DNA of 64,000 bases, taken from Streptomyces clavifer. Its GTDB lineage: Bacteria > Actinomycetota > Actinomycetes > Streptomycetales > Streptomycetaceae. This document shows positions 52,593-60,900 of this stretch, in pieces (positions within the stretch are counted from its first letter, which is position 1; every line of letters begins with the position of its first letter). Made by a program: the position numbers and the translations under genes. The DNA lies in the NCBI GenBank assembly GCA_014651175.1, contig BMWJ01000017.1:1-64000 (forward strand). Direction: 5' to 3'. The notes below the pieces were generated by a model that did not search any database, had not been told where the DNA came from, and was given only the letters and a program-made list of their open reading frames with translations.

Positions 52593-52901
52593 TCAGTAGA
52601 GGATGACCCGCCAGCGTTCGGCCCACAGCAGCCACTCGCCACCCGAACCGCGCACCTGGATGCGGTCGTCCTCCACGTGCCAAACGGTGCCGCAGAGCGT
52701 GGTGTCGTGGAGGTCGACCCTGACGATGTCGTAGACCTCCAAGTCGTCCTCGACCGGGCGCGTCCACGCTTTCGCACAGTGACCGCAGCGGTAGCAGATG
52801 ACATCGCATCCCTCAACGGTCATCGGGACACCACGCTGCACCGCTTCGACCGAGCACCGAGGGCACCGGTCGGCTGTGTGCGGGCCTACTGATCGGGACA
52901 T
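52593..52901 (-). CDS. Small zinc-binding-like protein, unknown
   Basis: A 102-residue protein. RCPRCSVEAVQRG and CDVICYRCGHCAKAWTRP contain CxxC knuckles fit for one zinc ion. VYDIVRVDLHDTTLCGTVWH and WLLWAERWRVILY form the C-terminal beta part. AGGA lies upstream of ATG 52901. It lies downstream of the oxidoreductase operon but 229 bp from it. Function unknown. Confidence 0.7.
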   Translation of the reverse strand: MSRSVGPHTADRCPRCSVEAVQRGVPMTVEGCDVICYRCGHCAKAWTRPVEDDLEVYDIVRVDLHDTTLCGTVWHVEDDRIQVRGSGGEWLLWAERWRVILY

Positions 52902-53130
52902 CGTCTGATCCTGCTGCACGGCAACGGGGTCCAGCAACCCCGGCAATCGCCAGTGGCGGTGCCCGCGCGGACGTGGCAGCGGCCCGCGAGGTGGGCGGAC
53001 CGCTCCCGTGAACGGGGCCCGGGCCGGGCGGGGCGTCCCGGCCGGGGCAGTCCGCTTCTCCCCCCGACGTCAAGGACGGCGATGCGGGGCGGTACCCCGA
53101 CAGGCGGACCACCACCCGGCTCGGTCCCGG

Positions 53131-54990
53131 TCAGTGAGAGGCCCCGCCGAGCCCGGCCATCGCGTTGAGCACGCGCTGGGTCCGGAGCGGATGGTAGAGC
53201 GTGTGCATGGGGTGGCCGACGCCGCGCAGGGAGTGGGCGACCGCTTCGGCGATGACGGGTGCCTGGGCGAAGCCGCCTGTGTTGTGCCCGGCCGTGACGA
53301 CGAAGGCCCCGTTGACGGCAGCGCTCGTCTCGAAGATTCCGAGGTTCGAGGAGGTCCACGGGCGTACGCAGTGCTTCTGCGTCCGGCGCAGTCCGTCGCG
53401 GCCGCCGATCCTCTCGTAGGCTTCGGGGAACAGCACCTCGACCGTGTCCGCGACGGCGGCGTGAATGTCCTCGAGCTTCCGCTCGTCGATATTGCGCGGA
53501 TGGCTACCCGTCCACCCGTAGCCGGAGCCGATCATCAGGACGCTCTCTCCGGACTCGTCACGACCGACGGTGATGTTCGCGTCCTCCGCCACATGACCGC
53601 GCCGCGCCACCTTCAGCGAGTTTTCGAGCGGGGGGACGCCGTTCGGGATCGTGGCCCAGCAACCGAGGACCCCTTGCACCTGTCGCAGAGACGGTATCTG
53701 ACGGCGCAACGCGTCGTACTCGACACCGGGCGACACCACGTAGTGGTCGTAGACCAGCGGACCGTCAGCGGTCAGCACTCCGGTCACGGCGGATGTGTCG
53801 TCCCGCATGATCTCCTCGACCCGCAGGTCGAAGCGCATGCGTACCCCGCCTGCCTCCAGGTCGTCGAGCAGGCGGGCCATGAAGTCGTGCACGTTCACGG
53901 TGAAGCCCTCGACGACGATGCCGCCGGCGAAGGCGTGAGGGTCGGCCTGCGCGAGAGCCGGAAACCTCTCGCGTACCTCGTCGGACCCGTAGGAGGCGAC
54001 GGTGGCCCCCACCGCGTTCTGCCGATGGCGGGCGGCCTCCAGGTGCGGCCCGTCCTGGTAGAGGCGCAGGATGTCGTGCCGCAGGTCCACGTCATCGAAC
54101 AGGTGCGGGCGGGCGTGCAGCCACGCCTGCCACAGCTCCCCGCTCCGCCGGTTCAGCCCCAGGATGTCCCCGTTGTACGCCCTCGCCAGCCAGGGCCGGA
54201 CACGCTGGAAGTCCTGCACCCACTGTCGGTCCTCCTCGCCCTCGTAGCGGCGGACGTCCCAGCCGGACTGGGAGGGGGGACGGTCGAAGAGGGTCATGCA
54301 GTCGTCTTCGCCGGCCGACTTGGCGTGGTAGTCGTCCATTTCGGTGTAGGTGAACATGCGCGCGTTGCCACCGCCGCGTGAGGCGCCGTACGCGGACCAG
54401 GGTCTCCGGGCCCTGGGATCGGGAGCCGCGTCGACCATCGCGACGTCATAGCCTTCGGCATGCAGTAAGTGTGCGGTGACGAGGTTCACGACGCCGCCGC
54501 CCACCATGAGGACCGATGCCCTCCCTCGCGCGGCCCCCGGCGAGCGCGCCGTGACGTGGGACGGTTCGGTGACCTGTTCCCGGTCCTGCGCGAAGCGCTC
54601 GGCGACGCCGAGCGCTTCGAACAGGCTCGCGTCCTCGTCGACGCCGCCCTCGGAGTCGGGCTGCCGCGGGACGGTGTACATCGGAATGCTGAACGGAAGT
54701 ACCGCCGAGGTCGGTCGCCCGTGCATGGTCGGGAGGCGCCTGAGTGTGCCGTGGGACTCCGTGAGCCGAACGACGGCGATCGGCTTCTCGGGCATTGCCT
54801 CGCGCCAGAGACGCAGGACCTCCCGGCCGATCGGGCGATCGGTGACGAGCACGTGCGGGCAGATCGCGCTCAGCGCACCCGCCAGCGTGCTGTCATCCGC
54901 GCCGTGCAGATCCGGACGGCATCGGACGTCGCTCCCGGCCACTGACTCTGCCGCGGAGGGGGAAACCGGGACGGTGACAAGAAAACGCAC
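53131..54990 (-). CDS. FAD-dependent oxidoreductase (D-amino-acid-oxidase fold) with extra N-terminal domain
   Basis: A 619-residue protein. Residues 1-135 form an unrecognised alpha/beta domain (ICPHVLVTDRPIGREVLRLW REAMPEKPIAVVRL). After a linker the FAD-binding fold begins with ASVLMVGGGVVNLVTAHLLH (159-178) and YDVAMVDAAP. GGGNARMFTYTEMDDYHAKS, PHAFAGGIVVEGFTVNVHDF and VNGAFVVTAGHNTGGFAQAP are typical of DAO-family enzymes. Its GTG start shares one base with the stop of the decarboxylase gene, so the two are translationally coupled. Inference: it oxidises an amine or amino acid related to the decarboxylase product. No signal peptide or membrane segment. Confidence 0.85.
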   Translation of the reverse strand: MRFLVTVPVSPSAAESVAGSDVRCRPDLHGADDSTLAGALSAICPHVLVTDRPIGREVLRLWREAMPEKPIAVVRLTESHGTLRRLPTMHGRPTSAVLPFSIPMYTVPRQPDSEGGVDEDASLFEALGVAERFAQDREQVTEPSHVTARSPGAARGRASVLMVGGGVVNLVTAHLLHAEGYDVAMVDAAPDPRARRPWSAYGASRGGGNARMFTYTEMDDYHAKSAGEDDCMTLFDRPPSQSGWDVRRYEGEEDRQWVQDFQRVRPWLARAYNGDILGLNRRSGELWQAWLHARPHLFDDVDLRHDILRLYQDGPHLEAARHRQNAVGATVASYGSDEVRERFPALAQADPHAFAGGIVVEGFTVNVHDFMARLLDDLEAGGVRMRFDLRVEEIMRDDTSAVTGVLTADGPLVYDHYVVSPGVEYDALRRQIPSLRQVQGVLGCWATIPNGVPPLENSLKVARRGHVAEDANITVGRDESGESVLMIGSGYGWTGSHPRNIDERKLEDIHAAVADTVEVLFPEAYERIGGRDGLRRTQKHCVRPWTSSNLGIFETSAAVNGAFVVTAGHNTGGFAQAPVIAEAVAHSLRGVGHPMHTLYHPLRTQRVLNAMAGLGGASH

Positions 54991-56327
54991 TACTTCTCCC
55001 CGTGTCGGTCGGACGAGCCGGCGGCCGCGCTCGGCATCTCGGTGAGGATCGTGTCCGAGAACCGTTCCCTGCGTACGACGAGCCTGGAGCGGCCGTCGCT
55101 GACGAAGACGACGGGCGGCTTGTCGAACCGGTTGTGCTGGTTGAACATCGAGTGGGTGTAGGCGCCCGTGCACTGAACGGCCAGCACCTCACCGGGTGGC
55201 AGGTCGGGGAGCCGCACACCGTCGAACAGTTTGTCCGTCTCGCAGTGGCGACCGAAGATCGTCACCTCGTGCAGTTCCACGTCCTTCAGCTCAGGATTCG
55301 ACGGGAGCACGACGTTGTGCACGGACTGATACATGATCGGCCTCGGGTTGTCCGAGAGCCCGCCGTCCACGGCCACGAGCCGGCGTGTGCCGCTCCTCTT
55401 CGTCGGGCCGACGGTGTACAGGGTCACCCCGGCCTCGGCGATCACCGATCTGCCCGGCTCGACCCCGAACACCACGTTCGGGGCGCAGTAGGGTGCGACC
55501 TGGTCGCCGAACACGGACAGAAGGTCCCGTGCCCACTCCTCCGGTGAGGGCGGGGAGGAGACCCCGTCGTAGTTGACCCCCATCCCGCCTCCCGCGGTGA
55601 TGCTCTCCGGCTTCCACGACGAGACGGCGGTGACCGCCCGTATGAACTCACCCAGTTCAGTCAGGGCCCGGCGGTGAAACTTCGTGTCCAGCACCTGAGC
55701 ACCGAGATGGAAGTGCAGGCCGCGGAGCCGGAGGTTGGCCCGTCCGAGAACCTCCGCGACGGCGGCAGCCGCGTCACCGGTCCGGATCTGCAGTCCGAAC
55801 TTCGACTCAAGGCTGCCCGTCGTGTACTTGGGATCCGTGTGGATGTCTATCCCGAGGTTCAGGCGGATGTCGACTGCCTGGACCTGGCCGCCCTCCCGGG
55901 CGTGACGATCTATGAGGCCGATCTCGTCCAAGCAGTCGATCACCAGGGACCGGACCCGACTGTCCACCGCGAGCTCGATGTCCTCCCGGGTCTTGTAGTT
56001 GCCGTGGAACGTGATCTTCGAGGGTGACGCGCCGGCCCACAGAGCGAGGCGCAGTTCGCCCGCCGACACGACGTCGAGGCTGAGGCCCTCCTCCGTGGCG
56101 AGGCGCACCATCTCGCCCACCAGGAACGCTTTGGACGCGTAGGCGATGTCCACACGAGCCCATTCCGAACGGAACGCCCGTACGTAGGAACGGCACCTGT
56201 CACGGACAGCCGACTCGTCGATCACGTAGACAGGTGTTCCGTAGGTCTCCGCCAGATCCAGCACATCGCATCCTCCGATCTCCAGATGCCCCTGATCGTT
56301 CACGGTTTGCGTACCGTACGTGTGCAC
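54990..56327 (-). CDS. LysA-fold PLP-dependent decarboxylase
   Basis: A 445-residue alanine-racemase-fold decarboxylase related to diaminopimelate decarboxylase. VDIAYASKAFLVGEMVRLA carries the Schiff-base lysine (K66). NYKTREDIELAVD, LRGLHFHLGAQVLD, ESITAGGGMGVNYDG and VEPGRSVIAEAG bind PLP phosphate. GRHCETDKLFDG replaces the canonical CESxD motif, and GAYTHSMFNQHNRFDKPPVV ends it. The sequence is diverged from housekeeping LysA, and the gene sits between an exporter and an oxidase gene, so it probably decarboxylates a different diamino acid. GTG 56327 follows GAGGAAACA. Confidence 0.88.
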   Translation of the reverse strand: MHTYGTQTVNDQGHLEIGGCDVLDLAETYGTPVYVIDESAVRDRCRSYVRAFRSEWARVDIAYASKAFLVGEMVRLATEEGLSLDVVSAGELRLALWAGASPSKITFHGNYKTREDIELAVDSRVRSLVIDCLDEIGLIDRHAREGGQVQAVDIRLNLGIDIHTDPKYTTGSLESKFGLQIRTGDAAAAVAEVLGRANLRLRGLHFHLGAQVLDTKFHRRALTELGEFIRAVTAVSSWKPESITAGGGMGVNYDGVSSPPSPEEWARDLLSVFGDQVAPYCAPNVVFGVEPGRSVIAEAGVTLYTVGPTKRSGTRRLVAVDGGLSDNPRPIMYQSVHNVVLPSNPELKDVELHEVTIFGRHCETDKLFDGVRLPDLPPGEVLAVQCTGAYTHSMFNQHNRFDKPPVVFVSDGRSRLVVRRERFSDTILTEMPSAAAGSSDRHGEK

Positions 56328-56470
56328 TGTTTCCTCACATTGCTTTTCGCAGGGTTTTGCTTCCTCGGACGTCGCCCGCCCGGCCGCACCCACGGATCGG
56401 TTCGTTCACCGCCCCGTCGGGGCAGGAGCCCTGGGATTCAGTGGCGCGGGGGTGCATGGGTGTCACTCCG

Positions 56471-57682
56471 TCATTTCCTGAAGATTTCCTTCCGCGCAGT
56501 CGCATGGGTCACGGCCGAGATCAGGAGGGCGAATCCTGCAACGGCGAGCAGTGCCGCCGTGATACCGCTGATCAGTGCGAGCATTCCGGCGCTGATCGCG
56601 GATCCCAATCCGAACAGGGCGAACTGCGCCGAGAATCCCTGGGTGTGCAGGGAGGCCGGGATGCTGGCTTCAAGGCTTATCGATCGTTGCGTGTTGAAAG
56701 GGGTGATGAAGAACCCTGACACTCCGACCCACACCGCAACCGACAGCGCGCTGTCGCTGAACGCCAGGGCCACCACGGAGGTGAGCACGCCGACCAGTGT
56801 GAGAAGCGACTGGACGGTGATGTGCAGCGGAATCCGCCCCACTGCCTTCCCGTAGCAAAGCGTTCCGGCGATCCCGGTGCCGGCCAGAAGACTGACGAGG
56901 ATGCCCGACCACGCGGGCGACGCACCGGTCTCCGGCAACAGGACGGGCAGGACCGAGACGATTCCCGTCACCGCCATGCCGACCGACACGGAGTCGATCA
57001 GGCCCGGCCACGCCGTGCGGTACGACCACAAGGATCCGGGCGCGGTCTCCGCAGCGTCCGGCAGCGTCTCGATCCTGCCCTTCCCGACCAGCGGGCCGAG
57101 GAACAACTGGACGCCGAGGAACGTGACGGCCATGGCCGCGACCTCCACCCACGGGAGGCCGAACAGGGTCAGGCCCGCGATGACGACCGGCCCCAGTATC
57201 CAGCCGGCTTCCGTCATGATCGAGTCCCATGAGAACGCCAGGTTCCGCAGACGCGGATCGGCGTACTTGACGAGGACCGAGCGCGACAGGCCGGGAATTC
57301 CGCCAGGCAATGCCGCACACAGAGCTGTGGTCACGGTGATCAGGACCAGAGAGAGGCGGAAGGTTCCGAAGGCGGCCAGGGCGACGTGGAGGACGAACGA
57401 CGACGAAGTCATGATCATGACTAATCGGCGTGGGCGCGCGGCGCGGTCGATCAGTTTGCCGGAAGTGGTCGCCGTCAGTGCGCCGGTGAAGGCATACACA
57501 CTGACCAGGAACGCTCCATAGGAATAGCCGCTGACAAAGGTTCCCAGGCTGATGAGGGCCAGCGTCGCCATGGGCTCGGTGATACGGGCGAAGCACGTGC
57601 CGAGCGCCCACCGCCACCACCAGGGTGTGGTGAACAGTTTTGGCTTCGAATCAGACCCGACCGTCAAAGAGGTCGCATGCAT
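56471..57682 (-). CDS. MFS exporter of the decarboxylase/oxidase operon
   Basis: A 403-residue protein with about twelve membrane segments. GTCFARITEPMATLALISLG begins it; ALTATTSGKLIDRAARPRRL is the loop 2-3 motif; SWDSIMTEAGWILGPVVIAG is the motif-C-like helix 5. It is first of three minus-strand genes, 143 bp ahead of the decarboxylase. Export of the pathway product is inferred from position. It resembles the general drug/product efflux MFS group. Confidence 0.87.
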   Translation of the reverse strand: MHATSLTVGSDSKPKLFTTPWWWRWALGTCFARITEPMATLALISLGTFVSGYSYGAFLVSVYAFTGALTATTSGKLIDRAARPRRLVMIMTSSSFVLHVALAAFGTFRLSLVLITVTTALCAALPGGIPGLSRSVLVKYADPRLRNLAFSWDSIMTEAGWILGPVVIAGLTLFGLPWVEVAAMAVTFLGVQLFLGPLVGKGRIETLPDAAETAPGSLWSYRTAWPGLIDSVSVGMAVTGIVSVLPVLLPETGASPAWSGILVSLLAGTGIAGTLCYGKAVGRIPLHITVQSLLTLVGVLTSVVALAFSDSALSVAVWVGVSGFFITPFNTQRSISLEASIPASLHTQGFSAQFALFGLGSAISAGMLALISGITAALLAVAGFALLISAVTHATARKEIFRK

Positions 57683-58705
57683 CAGAGTCCTGTCGCTTTC
57701 GGTCGTGTGGTCGGTGCGGATTCACATTCCAGGCGTGCGGCAGCGGCCCCGGCCCGGCTCGACCGCTTCTGTTCCGTGCGGGCTGAACTCCTACGCGGAC
57801 CGCGAAGTCGTGGCTGAAGCGCCGATGGCCGTCCCCAGTGGACATCTCGTAGCGCTCGGTGAATCTCGCGCGCCGTTGCGGGAGCCGACGCCCTCTGTGC
57901 CCGACAGGTGAGGCCGGGGAACGAACAGATCAACCACCTGGCCGCCGCAGACGTGCGACCACTCCGCCTCCGCCCCCCCCGGAGCCGGGTGCCTCCCCCT
58001 CCCGGCGCGCCCCGTCCTTCCTTCCCGGACGATGGCCGCCGCACAGTGCACGTACCCCGTGTACGCACGTCGTTCCGACGACAAGCCTTCCAGGGGAAGG
58101 GGTGCCGCGCGTCCGTGGTTTCCCGGATACGTGCTACGTACGTGCGGACGCAACACGCTTGAGTCGGCGAGCTCTGCGCCGCGGGCCCGGTACCTGTTGT
58201 CCGCGTCGGCCCGGACTGTGCGGGGCCGCCCGGCGTCGCGGGCTCCCGCAGGGCCTGGAGGCACGCCCGGAGGCAGTGACCGGGCGGTACCGGCAGCTCA
58301 TCTCCGTCGTCAGGGGGCGCCGGCCGCGGCCCTCTCGCGCCGACGGCAGCACCTGGCTCGGCCAGGCACTACGAGCCGGCCTCCGACGCGCGGTGTGGAC
58401 AGGGCGCCGCGCAACCCCCGTCGGCGGGTTGAGGGACGGGCTGTTCCGCTGGGTGACGGGCGTCGGCGGCCTGGAGGGCGGGGTCGGCGCACGACGTGCT
58501 GCGCCAGTAGGAGTCGCTGGAGCGTGCGTTGCCCTGGAAAGTGCGCAGCGGTTTCATGCCGTGGCCGCGCCGGCGGCCGGAGGCAGCCGGGCACGGCTCA
58601 TCAGCGTGCCTCCCCGGCGAAGTGCGCCGTCGAGTCGCGCTGCCGATGGGCCCCGCGTCGTAGGGCGTCCCGGCCCGTCACGCGAGACGCGGCCGGCCGA
58701 GACCG
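57683..58705. other. 1-kb gap upstream of the MFS operon, nothing assigned
   Basis: About 1.0 kb between the MFS start and the AraC stop. Several frames are open because of high GC, but none has a ribosome site or recognisable domain. It presumably includes the operon promoter; the unusual length suggests lost genes. Confidence 0.4.
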
Positions 58706-59674
58706 TTACGCGGAGGAACGGGGGTGGTGCTCGTCGCGCCAGGCCCGAGGCGAAGTCCCGTATGCCTCTTTGAATACCGTGCTGAAGTGGGCCGCGTTCA
58801 CGAACCCCCAGCGTCGCCCTATCGCTGCGATGGTCCGGAGTCGAGCGTTCGGACCGCCCAACTCGCGCCTGCATTCCGCCAAGCGGCGTGTACGGATCCA
58901 GTCGCCGAGGCTGATGCCCGACCGGGACAGCACAGCGTAGAGGTGACGTACGGAGATGTCGTGTGCGGCGGCTATCCGTGCCGCCGACAGATCGGGATCA
59001 GCCAGATGCCGTCGGATGTAATCAGTCACCCGCAGGGTGAGTGTCGCCTCCAGGGGCGCCCTGGCCAGGCTTGATGCGCCGTGCTGGGACGTCAGGACGG
59101 CACGGAGGAGCTCGACACTGGGCTCCACGACTGCATCGGCGTGCACGTCCTGGTGCAGATCGTCGCTGACGGCCAGTTGGGAGAAGTAGGTGAAGGCGAG
59201 GCGTGCGACGGGGTTGTCGGATCCCAACGTGACTGTGGCGGTGTCTCGTAGCAACCGGTCGGGGAGCGCGAGTGCGGCGCGGGGGAAACGCAAGAAGTGA
59301 TGGTCGACTCCCTCGTCGAAGAGAAGTGTGTAGGGAGCGATCGATTCGTACATGGCGAATTCCCCCGGCCTGAGGACGCACTCGCGACCGTTCTGCGCCA
59401 CCAGGCTGGTGCCCGTCATCTGTACGCCGAGGAAAACGGCCGGTTCCTCGTCCTTCCGGGCCAGCTGCTCCGTCCGATGGACCGTCACCGCGGTCGCCCG
59501 AGCCGAACAGATCCTGAGGGGCCCGATGGTGCCGAGCCCTATACGAACGGAGATGTCCTCCGCCGGAGGACGGTGGTCGATATCGACCGCCACCACCGAT
59601 TCCCACACCGCACCCCGGATCACTTCCTCCCGGTCCTGCGACGGTATGTGCGCCGTGTCCAGAACCGGGCTCAT
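58706..59674 (-). CDS. AraC-family regulator
   Basis: A 322-residue protein. The N-terminal ligand-type domain (about 20-200) includes FLGVQMTGTSLVAQNGRECV LRPGEFAMYESIAPYTLLFD, as in AraC_binding_2 regulators. The C-terminal double helix-turn-helix (about 215-315) has LADPDLSAARIAAAHDISVR HLYAVLSRSG and IAAIGRRWGFVNAAHFSTVF KEAYGTSPRAWR. It lies upstream of the MFS-decarboxylase-oxidase operon on the same strand, 1.0 kb away, and is a candidate regulator of it. Confidence 0.92.
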   Translation of the reverse strand: MSPVLDTAHIPSQDREEVIRGAVWESVVAVDIDHRPPAEDISVRIGLGTIGPLRICSARATAVTVHRTEQLARKDEEPAVFLGVQMTGTSLVAQNGRECVLRPGEFAMYESIAPYTLLFDEGVDHHFLRFPRAALALPDRLLRDTATVTLGSDNPVARLAFTYFSQLAVSDDLHQDVHADAVVEPSVELLRAVLTSQHGASSLARAPLEATLTLRVTDYIRRHLADPDLSAARIAAAHDISVRHLYAVLSRSGISLGDWIRTRRLAECRRELGGPNARLRTIAAIGRRWGFVNAAHFSTVFKEAYGTSPRAWRDEHHPRSSA

Positions 59675-59878
59675 GAGGCAGCCCTTCGCAGGTGTCGCTC
59701 ATAGAGCCGGCCTGACAGTACCCGGAGCCGTTCCCCCACAAGTCCCCCTCGATACGGATGGTCCCGACACCAGTCTGTCTGCATTCCCTCTCGCTGCGCA
59801 ACGCCTTGGGCAGGCACGCGCAGAGCCGGCCCTCATCCGATGGGGTCTCCACGTTGAGCTGTGCACTACTGACAAAGT

Positions 59879-59890
59879 TTCCTGCAGGAA
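59879..59890. promoter_or_regulatory. 12-bp palindrome upstream of the AraC gene
   Basis: TTCCTGCAGGAA is a perfect palindrome in an AT-richer patch (59870-59910), within the divergent gap between the AraC gene and the I36-type gene. It may be an operator for either; no proof. The rest of 59675-60085 is unassigned. Confidence 0.35.
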
Positions 59891-60085
59891 TGGAAAGGTC
59901 CGAAACTCGCGATGGCCCTAAGGTCCATGAGTGAGGCCGTCACTCCGAGGTGGCAGTGAAGCTCTTGCCGATCGACGTGCGGAGCGGAAATGCTCACCAA
60001 AGGACCGCGTGCCGAAATGAAGAAACCGGGGGAAACTCCCGTGCCGTTCCTTCCGCTGTTTTTCCGGCCCATCGAAGGGAAACTC

Positions 60086-60559
60086 ATGATGTTCCGCACG
60101 ACACGTATCCGCCTGGGTGCCGCTGCCCTCGCGGTGGCCCCCCTCGCCGCGGGCGCCGTGACCGTGAGCGCTTCACCTGCCGCTGCCGTCAGCATGCACG
60201 GCTGCGCGTACCCGCGTGTGTGTCTGTACGACGGCTCCTACCAGAACGGCAGCATCTTCAGCTGGTACCAGGACACCACCTACCAGTCCATCATCGGCGG
60301 AGGGGACCGGGTGGACGCGGTCGTCAACACCCGTAACGACGACTCCGTCTGGCTGATCGACCGGAAGGCATCCCCGGACGCCTACATCTGCATCCCGCGG
60401 AACACCGCCGTCAACCTCGGCAACTACGCTCACCCCAACGGCACCACCTGGGCGAACGACGCCGACGCCATCAAGATCTGGGGCGACCCCGACAACGGGA
60501 AGTGCAGCGGCACCTATCAGGTACAGCAGGGCCGTGTCGCCGACGGCTGGCGCCCCTGA
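60086..60559 (+). CDS. Secreted peptidase-inhibitor I36-family protein
   Basis: A 157-residue secreted protein. Signal peptide: MMFRTTRIRLGAAALAVAPL followed by AAGAVTVSASPAAA. The mature part starts MHGCAYPRVCLYDGSYQNGS, the beta/gamma-crystallin-like I36 repeat, with four cysteines. DRVDAVVNTRNDDSVWLIDR follows. I36 includes the Streptomyces metalloprotease inhibitor SMPI, but many relatives have no tested inhibitor activity. GAAGGGAAACTC precedes ATG 60086; 60089 is possible. A terminator hairpin follows. Confidence 0.82.
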   Translation: MMFRTTRIRLGAAALAVAPLAAGAVTVSASPAAAVSMHGCAYPRVCLYDGSYQNGSIFSWYQDTTYQSIIGGGDRVDAVVNTRNDDSVWLIDRKASPDAYICIPRNTAVNLGNYAHPNGTTWANDADAIKIWGDPDNGKCSGTYQVQQGRVADGWRP

Positions 60560-60564
60560 CACAT

Positions 60565-60603
60565 GAGGTCGTCCCCGAGCGCCTCGTGCACGGGGACGAC
60601 CTC
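60565..60603. terminator. Terminator hairpin after the I36-type gene
   Basis: Perfect 13-base arms GAGGTCGTCCCCG (60565-60577) and CGGGGACGACCTC (60591-60603) with a 13-base loop. The remaining gap to 60900 shows nothing else. Confidence 0.8.
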
Positions 60604-60900
60604 TCTCCGCAGTCGCTGACGCCGGGGAGCCGTTCCGCCGTGACACGTGTGGTGCCCGCATCGACAGGTGGTCGCTCACGTCCGCCTGAACGCACCTCCC
60701 GCCTCCCGGCGTGCTCACGAAGAAGTGCCGTGTGCCTGTTGGGCGGATGGGCCCGGGCGGCGGCCCGGGAGTCGGCGGGGAGGGCCCGTGAGCAGAGCCG
60801 CGCCGCTCCACCACGAACAGTCCGTGCCGCTGAAGTGGTCGTGGGAAGCGTGTGAGGATGCTCCTGGTGCTGGCCCCAGGAAGGACGGCGGGATGGCTCC

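Noticed and set aside
53008-54381. 457-codon open frame on the plus strand
   Set aside because: Antisense of the FAD oxidoreductase gene, no motif.
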